Assembly: GCA_905147135.1 (NCBI GenBank)
Contig: LR990049.1
Location: 14,587,428-14,651,427, forward strand
Length of the DNA: 64,000 nt
From: Blastobasis lacticolella
Taxonomy: Eukaryota > Arthropoda > Insecta > Lepidoptera > Blastobasidae
Reading direction: 5' to 3'
Every line of letters begins with the position of its first letter. Position 1 is the first letter of the stretch. The translations under genes were made by a program, and so were the position numbers. Below, in pieces: positions 39,925 through 51,600 of the stretch. Below the pieces are notes generated by a model, which was not told where the DNA came from, made no database searches, and saw only the letters and a program-made list of their open reading frames with translations.

Positions 39925-40003
39925 TTTAGTATCCCCTTTTATATGACAGTCCATAATAGTAGTTTATGCAACTGGCATATAAAAGGGGGTATTAAAACTT
40001 GTG
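39925..40003. repeat. inverted repeat hairpin beside the foldback element
   Basis: GTTTTAGTATCCCCTTTTAT and, ~50 bp on, its near-complement ending GGGGGTATTAAAAC. A related sequence, TGTTTTAATACCCCCTTTTA, recurs at about 43419, beyond the right-hand side of the cluster. Confidence 0.7.
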
Positions 40004-40089
40004 ATAATAGTTCGACACGAGTGTTTTAATACCTAATTATATGCAGTTGCATACACTACTTTATCTACACTCATATTTTTATGTTTAAA

Positions 40090-40456
40090 TAACGTCGGTG
40101 GCCAGGCGGTTGAGTATTCGACTCGTAAGCAAGAGGTACCGGGTTCGAATCCCGAAGCGGCCATATACTAATGACTCTTTTCTGAGTTATGTACATTAGT
40201 TGAATTCTAACCGATGCTCTTACGGCGAGGGAAAACATCGTGATGAAACCTGCAAATTCAGGCAACTGAATTTGTAACCATGATCCAATCTGGTCATGTT
40301 CCCCTCGTAGCAGGGTCACGGAGGTCAGATGGTAGTCGCTCCATTGTAATTACCTGATCGCCAAATCCTGGATCATGGTCAAGGCGGACCCCGGGCTCTC
40401 GTCCTCGAGAGTACAACCGAGATATTAATGCGAAGATGATTATTATTTTTCTTTTT
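40090..40456 (+). mobile_element. tRNA-derived SINE with 17-bp target-site duplication
   Basis: It has an RNA polymerase III box A (TGGCCAGGCGG, 40099-40109) and box B (GGTTCGAATCC, 40142-40152). A non-tRNA body and an AT-rich 3' end follow. The flanking 17-mer ATATTTTTATGTTTAAA is perfectly repeated at 40073-40089 and 40457-40473, which marks the insertion. It sits inside the left arm of a foldback-like element. Confidence 0.9.
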
Positions 40457-41484
40457 ATATTTTTATGTTTAAAAATCGTACCTATAATTTTTTAAACTTT
40501 GCTGGAAGTAAGCTGCGAGTCAGTTCTGTTGTATCTACGCGTCGAGGATATCAAGCGGCGGGAAATTTACTTCACTACTTGCACATTTATCTATTTATTT
40601 GCTTCAAACAAGAAAAAACATTACAAAGATTAGAAAAGAATATTCTGTTTAGCGGGAAAATAATTACTCACAAATTATAAACAGGAAAATTTGAATTTTG
40701 AAGTTGTTAAAGAAATTTAGGTATTCAACCTACTTTTGGCCGTGACCGGGCGCCCGACAAGAATTTAAAAAATATAAGTGTTGCCACAAAAATGAAACAA
40801 AAACAGAATCCATCGTACCTTATAGAGATGGGATGCATGCAAGGTGGGACAAAATCCTTTGTTGTCATGACATACACTCATCACGTCTTACAACGCTCCG
40901 CCATTTCGTACCGATAACACGTATTTTTCCTTGATGAAAATTATTTATAAATGCCGTCATATGTGGTCAAATGTTATAAAATTAACGTTAAAAAATTAGG
41001 AGGAATTACCACAATTATCGTTACGCACAAGTAACGATGATGCATGCTAATTTCTCATAATTATGCTTTATTTAGTTCTGCGTAAATTTCGAATTTCGTT
41101 TAATTTCGAAATTACAAGATGATGCTAAGATGTTGCTAACTTTTTTATGGGAAAATTACCCTAAAAAGTGGAGAATTCTTCATTTATTGTATTTGTGACT
41201 CAGACAGTCAGATCAGTAGGCCTATCGGCTATCTCAGTGGACAACTGAATTTGACATAAAAAAATCTGACACTACTCTAATTTGGTACTAATTTGGTAGA
41301 CGCTATTGCCAGTTTTCAACGTAGATGACGTGGTGTAGAATTATCTAGTGTCAAATACAGTTGTCAACTGAGTTAGCCAATAGCCCCGCAGGTCCCGAAG
41401 CTTTTAGGGTTCCTTATCTCAAAAGAACTTACTGAAAAAAAATTATTTAGGTATACTACCTATAAGCACGACTGAAGAATTTTA

Positions 41485-41545
41485 AGTCGGAAAGCGGACC
41501 CTGGCGTAAGCCGGAATAAACGCTACGATGATGATGATGAATTTA
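41485..41545 (+). mobile_element. (GAT)n-tailed retroelement 3'-end fragment
   Basis: GAAAGCGGACCCTGGCGTAA, CGCTACGATGATGATGATGA: a short family member in the spacer of the foldback-like element. Confidence 0.5.
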
Positions 41546-42065
41546 TACTATTTTCATTACAGCTGTATCGTAAAATAACTTTTTAATCATTATGCAACAC
41601 TTATATTTTTTTTGTCGGGCGCCGGGACACAGCGAAATGTAGGCTGAATACCTAGATGTCTTTAACAAATTCAAAATTCAAATTCAAAATTTAAATTTTC
41701 CTGTTTATATTCTGTGTAATTATTTCCCCGCTAAACAGAATACTCGTATTTTTTGTAACTGTTGTAATTTGTGTTTGTGAATGTTTTTTCTTATTTTAAG
41801 CAAATAAATAGATAAATGTGAAAGTAGTAAAGTGAATTTCGCGCCGCTTAATATCCTCGACGCGTAGATACAACAGAACTGACTCGCAGCTTGCTTCCAG
41901 CAAAGTTGAGAATATTATAGGTACGATATTTAAACAAGAAAATATGAGTGTAGAGCGTAGTAGTGTATGCATATAATTAGGTATTAAAACACTCATGTCA
42001 AACTATTGATATATGATAACAGACCCTCATAACATAATGTTTTAAACAACGCGGTTATTATTACA

Positions 42066-42170
42066 CATTTTAAGGGTATGTTCCGAGTTTCCTACTGCGT
42101 ACCTTTGCTGACGAGTGGCCCGATATTACGACACAGTTGCATGCATTATGGTCACGGGACGACTGGAGAG
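42066..42170 (+). repeat. dispersed repeat beginning GGGTATGTTCCG
   Basis: The same ~100-bp unit, GGGTATGTTCCGAGTTTCCT through CATGCATTATGGTCACGGGA, recurs diverged at 61885-61990. Its first ~38 bp recur inverted at 43368-43405. It bounds the block holding the Penelope-like and LINE fragments. Confidence 0.65.
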
Positions 42171-42189
42171 CCGCGAGCGCCGGACTATG

Positions 42190-42960
42190 TTGGTTTTTTT
42201 TTTTTTTTATGTTTTCCGGCAGGCAAACAGGCATGCGGGCCACCTGATGGAAAGTGTTCACCGCCGCCTATGGACATCAGCAACACCAGGGGAGTCACCA
42301 ATGCGTTGCCCGCCTCTGAAGAGACCTCTAATATACCTCTTAAACGATCCCATGTCATAGTCCAAAGGAAACATTGTGGCTGGGAGCTCATTTCACATCC
42401 GAATTGTACGAGCGAGAAACGTTCTTTCAAACCTTCGCGTGGTGACCAACAGATGGTCTATGTAGTGGGGATGAGTACCCAGCTCACGGCGGGTGGTGCG
42501 ATGGCGGAATTGTGCTGTTGGTACCAGATCGAAAAGTTCCTCGGAACACTCCCCATTGTACAGCCGGTAGAACACACACAGGGAGCCAAAGTCCCTTCGG
42601 TTAGCCAGTGGTTCTAACTTGCTTGTTTGTATGGGATCGTCGACAATTCGAACGGCACGTCTCTGTACGGAGTCCAGAGGATTAAGCAGGTCGGCAGTTT
42701 CGCCGGCCCAAAGATGGGAACAATACTCCATATGAGGCCGCACCTGCGCCTTGTACAGCAGCAGGCGCTGCCCTGGGGTGAAGTATCGCTTGGACCGGTT
42801 AAGCACTCCAAGCTTCCAAGCCAGTTTGGCTTTACCTTCTAGGTGACTCCGGAATCGCACGCTATCCGATATGTCGACACCAAGGATCCCAATACTATTT
42901 GAGATGGAAAGGGGTGTTCCTTGGTTAGTGATAAAGCGGCCGAAGTCGATCTACCCGCTT
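42190..42960 (-). pseudogene. LINE (Jockey/CR1-like) C-terminal fragment with poly(A)
   Basis: The minus-strand frame reads GTPLSISNSIGILGVDIS, AWKLGVLNRSKRYFTPGQ, LLYKAQVRPHMEYCSHLWAG, then the tail VQRRAVRIV. This is the region after the reverse transcriptase palm that is typical of arthropod Jockey/CR1-type LINEs. A stop breaks the frame at about 42393, although NELPATMFPLDYDMGSFKR continues beyond it. A poly(A) tract (T run at about 42190-42206 on plus) marks the 3' end. It is 5'-truncated and not functional. Confidence 0.85.
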
Positions 42961-43005
42961 TCGCAAAAGTTTTTTTTTGCTATACTGGAACTCGAACTCA
43001 CTCAC

Positions 43006-43405
43006 TCGAACTCACAAGTCACGGCACACTACACTGACCGTATCACTCACTTTTTTAGTCATCTTTAGACGTAGTTCTGGTTTTAGAGACTGAATTACTG
43101 GTGGCCAATTATTCGATAACCTAAATCCGTCCTCACGATTGAAATTTGGATATTTCGTGATTTCGATGGCTTCCCTAACTAAACGTGGAGTGTAGTGTCG
43201 TTCAGTAGATAACACCCGTGGGTTATGTGGTTGGTTCCAGATTCTAAGTGGTGTTGGGCAATGGCAGACTTATAGCGCTGATTGTTTTTTATGGCTTTTA
43301 TGTGCTCCTTTACACCTGGATGCTCCAAAGGGAAGGTATCTTTAGATGACCTCATATGATTAATTAAAGGTACGCGGTAGGAAACCCGGAACATACCCTT
43401 AAAAT
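43006..43405 (-). pseudogene. Penelope-like element GIY-YIG endonuclease remnant
   Basis: Two minus-strand frames read HMRSSKDTFPLEHPGVKEH, KSAIAQHHLESGTNH and, after a frame change near 43200, VLSTERHYTPRLVREAIEIT then NFNREDGFRLSNNWPPVI. The spacing of HxxSxK, the H..E..H block, and the REAIEI..NFNREDG..L end match the C-terminal GIY-YIG domain region of Penelope-like elements. The catalytic GIY/YIG part is deleted between FRVSYRVPL and INHMRSS. It is frame-broken and inactive. Confidence 0.65.
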
Positions 43406-43629
43406 GAACAGACCCTCATGTTTTAATACCCCCTTTTATATGACAGTTGCATAAACTACTATTTTAAAATTTTATAGACTGGCGTGAAAAAAGTCTACCC
43501 TTAAACGACTGTTTTCGAATATGTTATTGAAACATTACGCTATGAGTGTAGATAAAACTTATTTATCGCATTCCAGAAGGTGATAAATATACGGTTTGAC
43601 AATGAAAATTAGGAATGTTAATGAAAGTA

Positions 43630-45344
43630 CGAAATTAAAGATTTTTAGTGTTTATTTTCTCAATACATTCGACAGTTTAACTTTTCTTTAACAATAACGT
43701 AGGTATATTGTCAAGTGTTCTTAGTGAAATAGTAAAATCTCGTCTCTCTGACAATAAAAGTTCAAATATAATATTGTATTAAACATTATTAAGTATTACG
43801 AATCAAATAATGATTCATATAATAATATGAACTGCTATATATTTTGTGCGTATTGTATTGATGTTTTGATTTTAGTAGGTACCTAATTTCTTCGATAAAG
43901 TATTTTACCCAGTCAATTTGTAAAAAATATGGTAATTATTGAAGATTATAAGTCATTGTTCACAAGAAAATACTTTATCAAAGAATTGTTTTACATACAC
44001 AAACGTTACCATTGCACTAAGCAACATCAGAGACTGTGATAATGCACGCATAAATGCGAAATATCGGAAGCATACCAAAATATTGATCATTAATAATTTT
44101 GTACATAATTTCATTAAACATATACAAGCATTATATCGCTTCAGTTACAACCTAACAGTTTTTCGACAATATGTCAGTTAAAATTGTATAAAAATAAAAG
44201 ATACAAATACGGCTGTCGCGCGGCGGCGTGCCGCGCCGCAGCCGGCCCTACCAATTATATGTACAACATACAATAATGTTATAATGTATACGTATAAATT
44301 AATATAAACTACTAAGTACTTTGCACAACATGTCACAACTCTATCAGTAGGTGTCTCCCAGGCCGCTGCTGCAGTGTCGGAGACGCATTCGGACAATTTA
44401 CCCACACAATACTGTGCTTTGTTCGTTAAAATGCAGTCTTCTAGAATTTACTTATATTGTACAGTGATGTAACCCCTACAACAGATAGGTACATACAAAA
44501 ATGAACTTCAAGCCATATCGGCACGGTCTATTTCACCCCGCTTTAGAGGGTACATCACGTTGTGAATGATTACCTAAAAATCACAAAATACATTTAGGTA
44601 CTTTATCAACTAAGTAATCTCATAAATAGCTGCCTATACTAAACTTAATCTTAACTAGCTAATAATTTGTACAATCAATCTGAGATTACCCACAGATTTC
44701 ACTGGTGATAGACTAATAATTATAGACATTAAATAAATAATATGATAAATTAATAATAATATTTCGACCACAGTCTTTAGAGAAGATATTATAAAATGTA
44801 ACAAAAAAGCGAATGGAGACAAATGGAAATGTCTTTAAAAATAGGAACACACAAAACAAAATTGCATAATTATGACGTTATAAAATGATATTTGGTCTTT
44901 GAGTTGCTCACACTGTACACGCCCTTCTGAGTCACGACATACTCGTAGAAGCGCTAGCCAGGCTATGGAATGATTGCAGTACTCCCGGAATGCGGTGGCA
45001 TTCGGTATCACTCGCTCGAATTACTAGCATTTCAATTTCCATGTACCAAATTGTAGCCTCCACTGTATCCGTAGTTTGATAGGGTTGCTTTAAAGATATA
45101 TTCGTAATACTATCTTAAGGCTTTGATTATAAGCGTTATTGCGAACCTTAAAACACGTTACGATCCTCCTACTATATGTATACAAACAGATATGAAACGA
45201 CGTAACTTTAGGTAAAGATGTCATTCACTCAGCATCACTAAAAGTAAACGCACTCCCGAACCAGACAATATTACCCACTTATGCGTAAAGCGTAGTTCAT
45301 TGTACAAAATACATTAGAAATTGGCGGTCGTTATTTATCGTCCA
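43630..45344 (-). other. probable ptc 3' untranslated region
   Basis: No coding exon is visible between the ptc stop and the transposon cluster ending near 43460. The first exact AATAAA on the minus strand downstream of the stop is at 43656-43651. That would give a 3' UTR of about 1.7 kb. The 3' end is inferred from this single signal; an earlier variant signal could be used instead. Confidence 0.35.
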
Positions 45345-45605
45345 TCAATGTCGAGAAGAGTCACTTTCGTGTCCGGAGTCCCGGCCGTTCTCGCGTGGCG
45401 AGGCGCGGTGGTCCCGCTCGTCCCGGTAGCGGTCCCGGCGGTCTCGTTCCCGGGATCGATCCCGGTCCCGGTCCCGATCCCGGTCCCGGTCCCGGTCCCG
45501 GTCGTCGTCGCGGTCCCGGCGCCGGTCGTAGTAGTGGTAGGAGCGGCGACTCTTCCTGTCGCTTGGTGTGACTACCTCCACTTTTATGTTTGCCGTGGCG
45601 GTCAC
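45345..45605 (-). CDS. ptc: ptc terminal exon: Arg-Asp repeat tail and stop
   Basis: It encodes the last 86 residues and the TGA stop at 45345-45347. After [19 protein letters not shown] come a tyrosine/arginine patch, a run of RD dipeptides, an RSRERD segment, and the end [12 protein letters not shown]. The repeat is a GGGACC-type hexanucleotide array on the coding strand. The acceptor is TTCCAG before GTGACC. Confidence 0.96.
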   Translation of the reverse strand: MTATANIKVEVVTPSDRKSRRSYHYYDRRRDRDDDRDRDRDRDRDRDRDRSRERDRRDRYRDERDHRASPRENGRDSGHESDSSRH

Positions 45606-48600
45606 CTGGAAAATGCAATTGATTATTAGCTTGTGTAGTTTTGACGTAAATAGCTTTTGAAATCGTACAGATATTTCTCTCAGTTATGGCAGATTATTTG
45701 ATTGTAAATATTTATTATAATGATCATCGTAGAACTCACCTTCGTCGTGATAGCTCCCGAATGTTGGGTCTTCGAGGTTGGGGTAGACCGGCCCGACGCC
45801 GAGTCGCTGCCATTATAAGTGGTAGTTTCCACCACCACCTCCGGTTGCACCACTATTGATTGCATGGAAGACTGCACCGAGGGCGCTGAGCTATGCCAGC
45901 TTGGAGGCTCCTCAGTGATCGTGGTCAGGGAAGGAGCCGAAGGGCGCGAAGGCGCAGACTTGTTGTTTCTACTGGACTTGTCTCCCCCGCTAGAGTTGGA
46001 GCTGGACTTTCGCTGCTGGATGGGCGACGACCGCGGTGACGGCGTCGAAAGCCGCTCGGGGTGCTCCAGAGGCCGTACCTAAAAAACCGCTCAGTTTATT
46101 ATGTGATAATACATTAAACTCCGCTAATACTTTCACTTTCCATTTTCCTTATTATACAATAAATGAATGAACTGATACAAACCTCTGCACTCGGGCCCAG
46201 TAACGCCAAAACAATAGGGAAGAATAGTAGTCCATCAACGAGGCCCAGTAGCACCAATGCCAGAAGTAGTCTCAGGAAAAGTCGGGCCACGAATCCGAAC
46301 TCGCTCGTTGCTAGCATCGAAGCAGCCAGAGCCGCCGCTAGGGCCCCGTGCACCACAGGCGCTAAGACCGATTCCAGCGCCAAAGATGCTCTACGACGCT
46401 TACAACCAATTGAAGTTACAAAACCCTGAAAAAATCATGTTTATTTAATACTTTTTCTACAAAAATTCGAGAATTTTATGTCACAAATTTTGCCATCAAA
46501 AGTTACACGTAAATTGCTTTACTTACTAAGCATAAATGCACAGTGAAGTGAACGCCTCTTCCGATAGCGAGCACCAATAAAACAGCCGGCACTGCTGACA
46601 ATTTCACTCCCAAGAGAGCCATGCATCCCAGCAGTTGTAGAACTAAAGTAGCGAGCGCTAGTGTCACTAGAAGTGCTGCCCAAACGTTCAACAAGAGCAC
46701 CATGACGGCCTAAAAAGAAAGTAACAAAATTTTATAATACATCACAAAGAATATCGATATAATGTTACTTTAAAAGTTTTATCAAGAGATACGCACCACA
46801 AATACAGCACCCAAAGCACAGGTGAGAGCCAGCAGCAGTGATATTCTTAAATACAAATACTGCTCCCAAAATAGGAAAGGAATACCAGACGGGAAATTAG
46901 ATAACCCTTTCGCTTCGAACTTTACACACAACTCTCTCACTGACGTAATCAAGTTCTTAATACTGTCTGTGTCACTTAGGCCAGATAGATAGAACGGCAG
47001 TTGAGTGTAAATGAGAGGTGATGACTTCGGTATCATCAGATCGACGTCTCCAGGCGAATGCGTCCATCTTTTTGGCTGAGGTTTCAAGTTCCCTTGCGAT
47101 GCTCCGTAGGCCAAAGCATCGTTTGTAGCCCAAGCGGACAGGTAGTTGTAAAATGCTTTCGGGTTTATGATACCGTCTTTGTCGACCAGTCTATGACCGT
47201 TCTTGGGGTCTGTAGTGAATAAAGATTTGTCGATGGGATTGTCTACGTGTCCAGTCTGCACCATGAGTTTGTAGCCTAATATTCCCTCGTCAGTTGCGTT
47301 TTTGTGCCAACACTCTTGTGTTATGCACCCACTCGCTACTTCCTTGTCGAACGCTGCTTGCAGGTCTAGGAGCCAGTCACGGAACAAGCTCAGCCAGAAT
47401 TTGGGGAGCCCGCCGTTGTCATTTTTAATGATGTTCGGTATTCTCACAAATTGGTCGTGATACTCGTAGAGCAGTTTTTGGTTGGTGGGGTATTCAAAGT
47501 CTCCTTGCGTAACGGCGTACATGCTGTAGAAGCCGAAGTACTTCTCTTGGCGGTAAAGGAATTCGTGTTCGTCTGTGTTTTCGGGAACGATATCCGTGAG
47601 GTCCAAGCCGTCCTTGACTTTTAGTGCGCCATAAACACTTGCTAATATCACAGTGATTAGTGCCAGCATAGACATAACCTGAAACAAAAACTTAGGTAAG
47701 TTTCTCTATTCTAGATACCATATTGAGTACCAAGTTATTTGCCTATTCTTTCGCAGCATACCTTGATTGCTGGGCGCATGATGAACGGTGCATAATGGTC
47801 CCTCGCCCACTTTGTAAGCGAGAGGCTCAAGCAACATGTCTTTTTTGAATCGTCTCCCGTTACATCAGGATCCAGAGGTTGTCTTGTGGTATCTTTCCAG
47901 TTATTCTGTAAGAAATGAGACTTTAAGTTACATATTCATGACATTTGATCCAATTACTTTGTTACTTATTTTCCCTATGGATATGACATTGAAGGTATTT
48001 GAAGTGGTTACTCACGTTTTCAGTCTTTGATCCTCTTGTTTTTGCACGTTCAGTATTTCGTTTTGTCCTTGTTGGAAGAGGGCTTTCTGGCATCAAACAG
48101 CAGAGGAGGTCTGCTCGAGCGGCTGACCTCCGTCTCAGATCCAAGGATATCATTGCGGGGAATACCAAAAGTATGGACGCGAGATTGAATACGAGGAGAA
48201 TGGCGGCCTGAAAAGGATATACCAAATTATATACCTCGAAAGCATTTACGTTGACGTTAACGAATTAAAATACCAAGTATAGGTATTAAATTCAATAAAT
48301 ATTTGTACAATAATCTTACCTGGAGGCAAAACACCCTCAAGGCAGGTATTGGTAGCAGAGCAGCAGCCAAAAACGCCATAACGTTGCACAATGACGCCAA
48401 AAGCACGCTTAAACCGCTCTTTTTCAGTACTAGTCCCGTTCTCTCTTCTCTGGGCACGTCTCCCGATTGTTCCACGTATGTGTGAGCGAGAAGAAACATA
48501 TCTTGTACTCCCAATCCGAGGGCTAGGAACGGCACTATTTGCGTACTCGATGCATTGAATGGAATTCCTGGAAAATGTACACGACATTGTTAATAACATC

Positions 48601-51600
48601 GTAGATGTTACCTAAGACCTTGTTAATAAAATCGATATAATTATCAACAGTGTTTTGATGACGCACTAACTTGGTGATAGTAAAAGGAGAGATAAAAAAA
48701 ACTAAAAATAATCACCTAATAAAGCACAGAAGCCTAATCCGGCCGCAACTGATATTGAAAGTAGAAGAACCCCAGCAATGCCAACGCCGGCTTGCGAACG
48801 CACTGGGTCTTTCCATTGCATAAGCGTTACCGCAACATAAATTAACTGAAAATGAAATAAAAAGTGTTAAAAACAAGTATGAAAAAAGACAAGTAAAATG
48901 AAAAACAAGATTAGATTGATTTGAACTCACCATAAACATGTAACCTAAAATGATGTTTCTCAGCGACAGTTCTGAGAACTTGCCGAGAATGTCGTTGAGC
49001 GACGACGTCGAGAACGGGTAGAAACTGTAGGAAGGCGAGACTGCTTCCGAAGTCGTCATTTTACGTACTTCCTGCAAATTGATGGGGGTGATATAAGTAA
49101 AATGGTTTTCAAGGTTACTTCAGTGTGTTTCAAATGAAAGGAGGTTTATGTAACAGCTGATAGGCAGACGCTATTCTAATTGGCAATGGTCGTTCGACCA
49201 TAGTTGTGCCACGGGAGGTTACGAGGTCTCCCATTAGCCGACCGACATCCGTCGTACGGCCATGGTCGCACAAAGGATCCTACGTTGAGTCTGAACACCT
49301 CTAGATTCACCCTAGCCTTAAATGTGTTCAGGTATTTCGTGATCGAAGTCGTATCTTCACTATAAATCGCTGCCAACTTCTTGAGCCATGCACGCGATTG
49401 CGCAGTAGTGATACATAAAAAAAATTTAAGTTTTGCCCGTAACAATACTGGCTGGTAAGTGAGTAATAAACTTGCATATGAAGAGTTCTTTACAGTCCAG
49501 TATTTCGAAGAAAATTGGCTCTATGACAAACGGACGGCCGTACAAGTGATCATCTAAGGGTTCCGACTGTTTCTTTCGGACGTACAGAGGTCTTTTTACA
49601 CTTACAGTAGCAAACTTCCTCTGCCAGGCGTCGAGCACGGCGGCGGCCTTCTCCTGGTTCCAGCTGACGTGATGCACCCGGTACCGGTTGGCCCAGTACT
49701 CATACATTTCTCGTTCGCCCATGAGCTGGACGACGGTCTGCAGGGCCTTGGCGCTCCGCAGGGCGGAGGTGGAGTTCCTGGTGGCGCCGCCCACGATCAG
49801 CTGTTCGGGCCAGTGCATGTACGCCGCCGCGAAACCGTAGCAGCCGTGAGAGAGCTCCGCTGCGACATCTGGAATCTGGAGACGGGGGGTTGGTCAGACA
49901 CGGATATTCTGAAGTTAAAACGCACGTTTATATTTTACAAATTGAAACCGAATATCACCTGCGCTTGACATCATAATTCAACGCTACAAAGCTGAGCGCT
50001 GAATTTACAAGTTTTCCTTGGAAGTCGGTTTGTGCTGGGTGCGCATTATTATGATACATATAATAGTGTCATTGTGATGGGCGATAGCGGCAAACGAGGC
50101 CCATTGAACCATGTACAATGCGCCCGTATTATGCGGCGGTCCGGCCGGCGCGGGCGCAGGAACAATGCGCGGGTTCTGCGCGGCTCGGCCGTGGGTGGCG
50201 AGCGGGCTGCAGCCGGCCCACAAAAACTCTACCCACTTGACTGTTATCTCAATGCACTATTTATTTTTAGTGAGACCGTATACTTTTATTTCTATTTATC
50301 GCTCATTGATTCGATTCGCAGAATCATTATAACAGCCCGACTGTAGGAATGAATGAAGTTGTTTTCGGCGTTGGAATTACAGTTACGTGCGTGAGCGATT
50401 AGATGGGCGAGCGCACGCGGCGCGACGTAACTTTCTCGGCGGCGGCGGCGGCGGCAGGTAGCCGCCATCTGCCCGCCGGCGACCGCTTTCATCCTGCCTT
50501 ATTACCGTTTCCAAAAATATTTTATTATTATGGAAAGTATTTAAACTTTATGCGTGTGCCTCGATAAAGTTATTTTATTTGTCGTGATCCTACACACTTT
50601 ATTTATGCGCCAGTAAAACTGTCGTAAATTGAAGTCTTCATAAAAGCGGGGGGAGTCGCCGTAAGAGTCCCTAATGTGGGTCTCACGGGGGCGGAACAAA
50701 TGCTCTCGTAGTTCATTCGATCGGACATAAAGGAAGGGTCCGTCTACCTGAAGGGAGGGTATACAAATAAAGTATGCGTTACGCAAAAGGCGGCTTACTT
50801 GTCCTGATTTCTTGTTTGGAGCAGAGTCGGGGCACTGCGCGTCTGAAGGATCCAGGCAGGGCTTCTTCATGTAGGCCGTGGAGATCCCGGCGCGCTTCAT
50901 GTACGCCTCCATCATGCTCAGCGGAAACTGGAACTTCAGTTTCCTCACCTCTTCCAAAATCTCTTGAGGATTTAAGTGCGTCCATTTTAATTTGTTTTTT
51001 AGACCACTGAAAGGTTGAAATACTGGAGTTTATTTAAAATAGCAGGACAAATTATATATTTCGAAATAGAAAGTAGAAATCTCGGTCCTCATTAGTACTT
51101 TAAATATTTCCTACTATATTTATAAAAATTTACACGTACGGCACAAAAATTGGGTAATCAGGTCCCAATAGCTTGCTGCCTTCCCAAAAGCAATCGAGCG
51201 GAGTGATAATGGCGCAGGGGATGATGTTGTCGAATATTTGCTCTATGTGATAGGCTTCGAAGTCGGGGACGCTCGGGCTGTAGCACAGATCTTTCATGTG
51301 CCACTCAGTGTCGAACATGTGCACTGTCACCCGCGTCGCTGCGTGCACCACCTGTGCAAAGGAAAGTAAGCTTTACTTATAAGGAAATAGCAGCTATAAA
51401 ACAGTACATAAGAAACAATTTAATATCAGTCTTCAGGCAACAAAGTTTGCAGACTCGCCTTAAGGTGTTCCAGTAACGCAGCCGGGTGTAATATGGAGGC
51501 GTCGGGGTCTTTAGACGTCTGAATTATGAGTTGATGCGTGGAAGACTCCGCTTCGCCGAGCGCGTTGGCTGTGTACTTCAATTCTGCCTCCAACCTGCCT

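Larger units (their letters stand above)
40006..42009. mobile_element. foldback-like element with ~0.4-kb inverted arms
   Basis: The left arm (40006-40784, interrupted by the SINE at 40090-40456) is the inverted complement of the right arm (41594-42009). Shared blocks include GATATCCTCGACGCGTAGAT/its complement and the inner GTTGC/GCAAC ends. The spacer (40785-41593) has no coding frame. Long arms and a non-coding core resemble foldback or long-TIR non-autonomous transposons. The transposon family is unknown. Confidence 0.7.

Noticed and set aside
42078..42617. 179-codon plus-strand frame
   Set aside because: It runs antisense to the LINE fragment and across its poly(A) tract.
45321..45629. 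Plus-strand frame with Val-Pro repeats
   Set aside because: It is the opposite-strand shadow of the GGGACC repeat in the last ptc exon.
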